Shown here: piece after piece, positions 62,106-64,000 of the stretch
How the letters are laid out: the number at the start of each line of letters is the position of its first letter
Numbering within the stretch: the stretch's first letter is position 1
Assembly (NCBI RefSeq): GCF_000327385.1
Contig: NW_008707370.1
Location: 95,169 to 159,168 of the forward strand
Direction: 5' to 3'
Length of the DNA: 64,000 bases
Source of the DNA: Lottia gigantea
Lineage: Eukaryota; Mollusca; Gastropoda; Lottiidae
Translations under genes and position numbers: made by a program
The notes under the pieces: generated by a model
The model's database searches: none
What the model saw: the letters and a program-made list of their open reading frames with translations, nothing else
What the model was told of the DNA's origin: nothing

Positions 62106-62327
62106 AAACTTTGTCTTATACCTTGACTGCAATAGCCACCATTCGTGTGTTATGGACTCTAAATTGATACATCTGGTATCCTGTATATACAATCCCCAAA
62201 TATTTCAACAAATTTATTCCTCATAAATATTGAAATCTTTTCATTAACTGCAGAGAAGAAATTACCGCTTCAGTTATCATTTAAATTCAAAAATACAACT
62301 CTGATTTTATTAATAAAATTAGTATTA

Positions 62328-62445
62328 AAGATGGGTTTCCTTATTTTTTTAGTGTCAAATTAAGCAAACTATTTGATTAATAGGTGTTTCTAATGAATTA
62401 TCATGTATTCTTAATCATATCATTATGTTCTTATTGCATATAATT
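62328..62445 (+). repeat. Conserved dispersed repeat G
   Basis: 'ttaaagatgggtttccttat' to 'atcattatgttcttattgca'; the closest match to the minus-strand copy at 2362-2470. Confidence 0.75.
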
Positions 62446-62804
62446 TCAACCAATCCTAAATGTCCATGAATGTCCAGTCTGGATAAACAAAATTTTGATG
62501 GTTACATAAAAATTTCCATTTTCTGAGAGTATGACAAGTCAAACAGACAAACCTGTCCCTGTAATATATATAAATTGTAATGGTATAGTAGCTGTCAAAG
62601 GGCTCCCTATTTAACTTATTCTTAACTATATTGAAGATCAATAGAGTCAGATTTGGCTGGATTTTTGGCTTGTTGGTAGGACTGGACTGTGTCTAACGAT
62701 TTTAACGTCTGTCACCGACTGTAATCATCTTGATAGATTAATTAATTCTATTTTGTTATTAATGTTATTGATTGTTCAGATTTTAGACAAATTCTTCATC
62801 AAAA

Positions 62805-63065
62805 ATTAACATATGCCTCATCAAAAGATAACATATGCTTCATCGAAAAATAACAATTTATTCTTTATCAAAAGATAACAAATGCTTCATCAAAAGATGA
62901 CAAACAAATGCCTCATCAAAAGGATGACAAACAAATGCCTCATCAAAAGATGACAAATTCTTCTTAAAAAGATAACATAAACTACATCAAAAGATAACAA
63001 ATACTACATCAAACGATAACAAATACTACATCAAACGATAACAAATACTACATCAAAAGAGGTAA
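62805..63065. repeat. Minisatellite of about 18-22 bp
   Basis: Repeated 'catcaaaagataacaaatgc' with length variants, about twelve copies. Confidence 0.9.
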
Positions 63066-63069
63066 TGTT

Positions 63070-64000
63070 TACTCAAAACCTATTTCTGTAGTTTTATATT
63101 GAGAGAATTGAGAGTTCTTTAAAAGATTATCATGTTTTGAAGAGTTGAATTTCAGTTTGGTGCTTTCTTTCAGAAAAAGACAATATTATATTTTGTAAAT
63201 TTTTTGTACATAATATAAAATTATATATTATTAACTGTAAAGCATTCTTGTACATTCCATGTCTGTTGCAAAACAAAAATATTTTTAAACCACAAGCATT
63301 TGTTACTATTGCTATGTAGAATAGTTGATATAGTATTTAAAGTGCCCAACCCTACTCAGCAATGAAACAAGTGCCTATGGTTTGAACTAGTAATGGAAAG
63401 TTTGAGGCCTTGTGATCTGATGTACAAGATTTTGATTGAGTGTTGAATTGCACATCACCCATGGTCATTTCTGAGACTTCACTATTTTACATGAATTGTT
63501 ATTATATAGAATATTAAAGTGTGTACATGTGACTTATGAAGATGCAATGCCTTGCAGTATGCAATTATACCAGATTAGCCGTCTAGGTGTCAATTTGATT
63601 TCGATCATGCACAGCCGGTAGCACATTGGCCTTCAATTTATTGTCTTACTTAAAGTCAGTAAATAATTTACTGAATGATTTGCTTTTTTTTTTTCTCGCT
63701 TATGTAAAATATTCCAATGGTAAGCTAAAGATATAGACAATATTAGATCTTGAGCTTTGAATATTACATTCAATACAAAATAAGCTTTATTACCCAGTAA
63801 TTTACTTTTGATTTATTGAAATTCAGACAAATTTTGTTATGTATTTTAATTATTACATTGTTTATATTAAAGGATTTTAACCTTTCAATTATTTATTTTT
63901 GTTCTGTTTAAACCAAAAATCATTTGCACTGGGCCTGCACTAATTCACTTGCACTCCCCGAAATGTATTTGTCCCCCACCCCACTCCATTCCAAGAAATT
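63070..64000. other. AT-rich spacer to the window edge
   Basis: No gene recognised. Confidence 0.5.

Noticed and set aside
61548-62226. Long open frames on both strands as genes
   Set aside because: They are the translation of the 39-bp minisatellite and its flank.
1-64000. Retrovirus-like, Polinton-like or other capsid-bearing elements
   Set aside because: No paired LTRs and no reverse transcriptase, integrase, capsid or envelope signature was recognised by reading.

Overview
The window looks like nuclear DNA of an invertebrate animal, most likely a lophotrochozoan and plausibly a mollusc. It is AT-rich, its coding exons are small and separated by GT..AG introns, and non-coding space is packed with short palindromic DNA-transposon derivatives (MITEs), minisatellites and a few SINE-like pieces. 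The genes belong to animal families: a Notch ligand (DSL/MNLL/EGF), an aminergic-type rhodopsin-family GPCR, an Egghead-type glycosphingolipid mannosyltransferase and BRICHOS-domain type II membrane proteins. No operons, CRISPR arrays, rRNA or convincing tRNAs were seen. The species call is inference from overall character.

Layout. 0-10 kb: a tandem pair of BRICHOS genes on the minus strand. The left copy shows only its first two coding exons and runs off the window. The right copy is complete (six exons, 219 aa) and ends in a short Cys-containing peptide behind a furin-type site. 10-15 kb: repeats. 15.7-19.1 kb: a two-exon GPCR (389 aa, plus strand). 19.5-21.6 kb: an element with long terminal inverted repeats. 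22.0-23.1 kb: an unrecognised Ser-rich protein (plus) that converges on the Delta-type gene (minus, 23.5-31.0 kb, nine coding exons, 598 aa). 31.2 kb: the likely Delta promoter with E-boxes and a CCAAT box, then a 50-base assembly gap. 32-59 kb: no gene I can defend; four or more tandem-repeat arrays and many MITEs. 59.7-61.1 kb: an Egghead-like beta-1,4-mannosyltransferase with an uninterrupted 459-aa coding exon (plus), followed by a 39-bp minisatellite. The last 2 kb is repeat and AT-rich spacer.

The genes do not form an obvious pathway. In Drosophila, Egghead-dependent glycosphingolipids act at cell membranes and have been linked to Notch ligand behaviour, so Delta and egh sharing one window is suggestive only. 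The points most worth following are the Delta-type ligand whose visible reading frame ends right after its hydrophobic segment with the stop inside a consensus splice donor, the BRICHOS genes with a cleavable C-terminal peptide and exons identical between copies, the Ser-rich protein with two GFGYNRWY motifs, and three MITE families sharing TTAAAGG-type ends.
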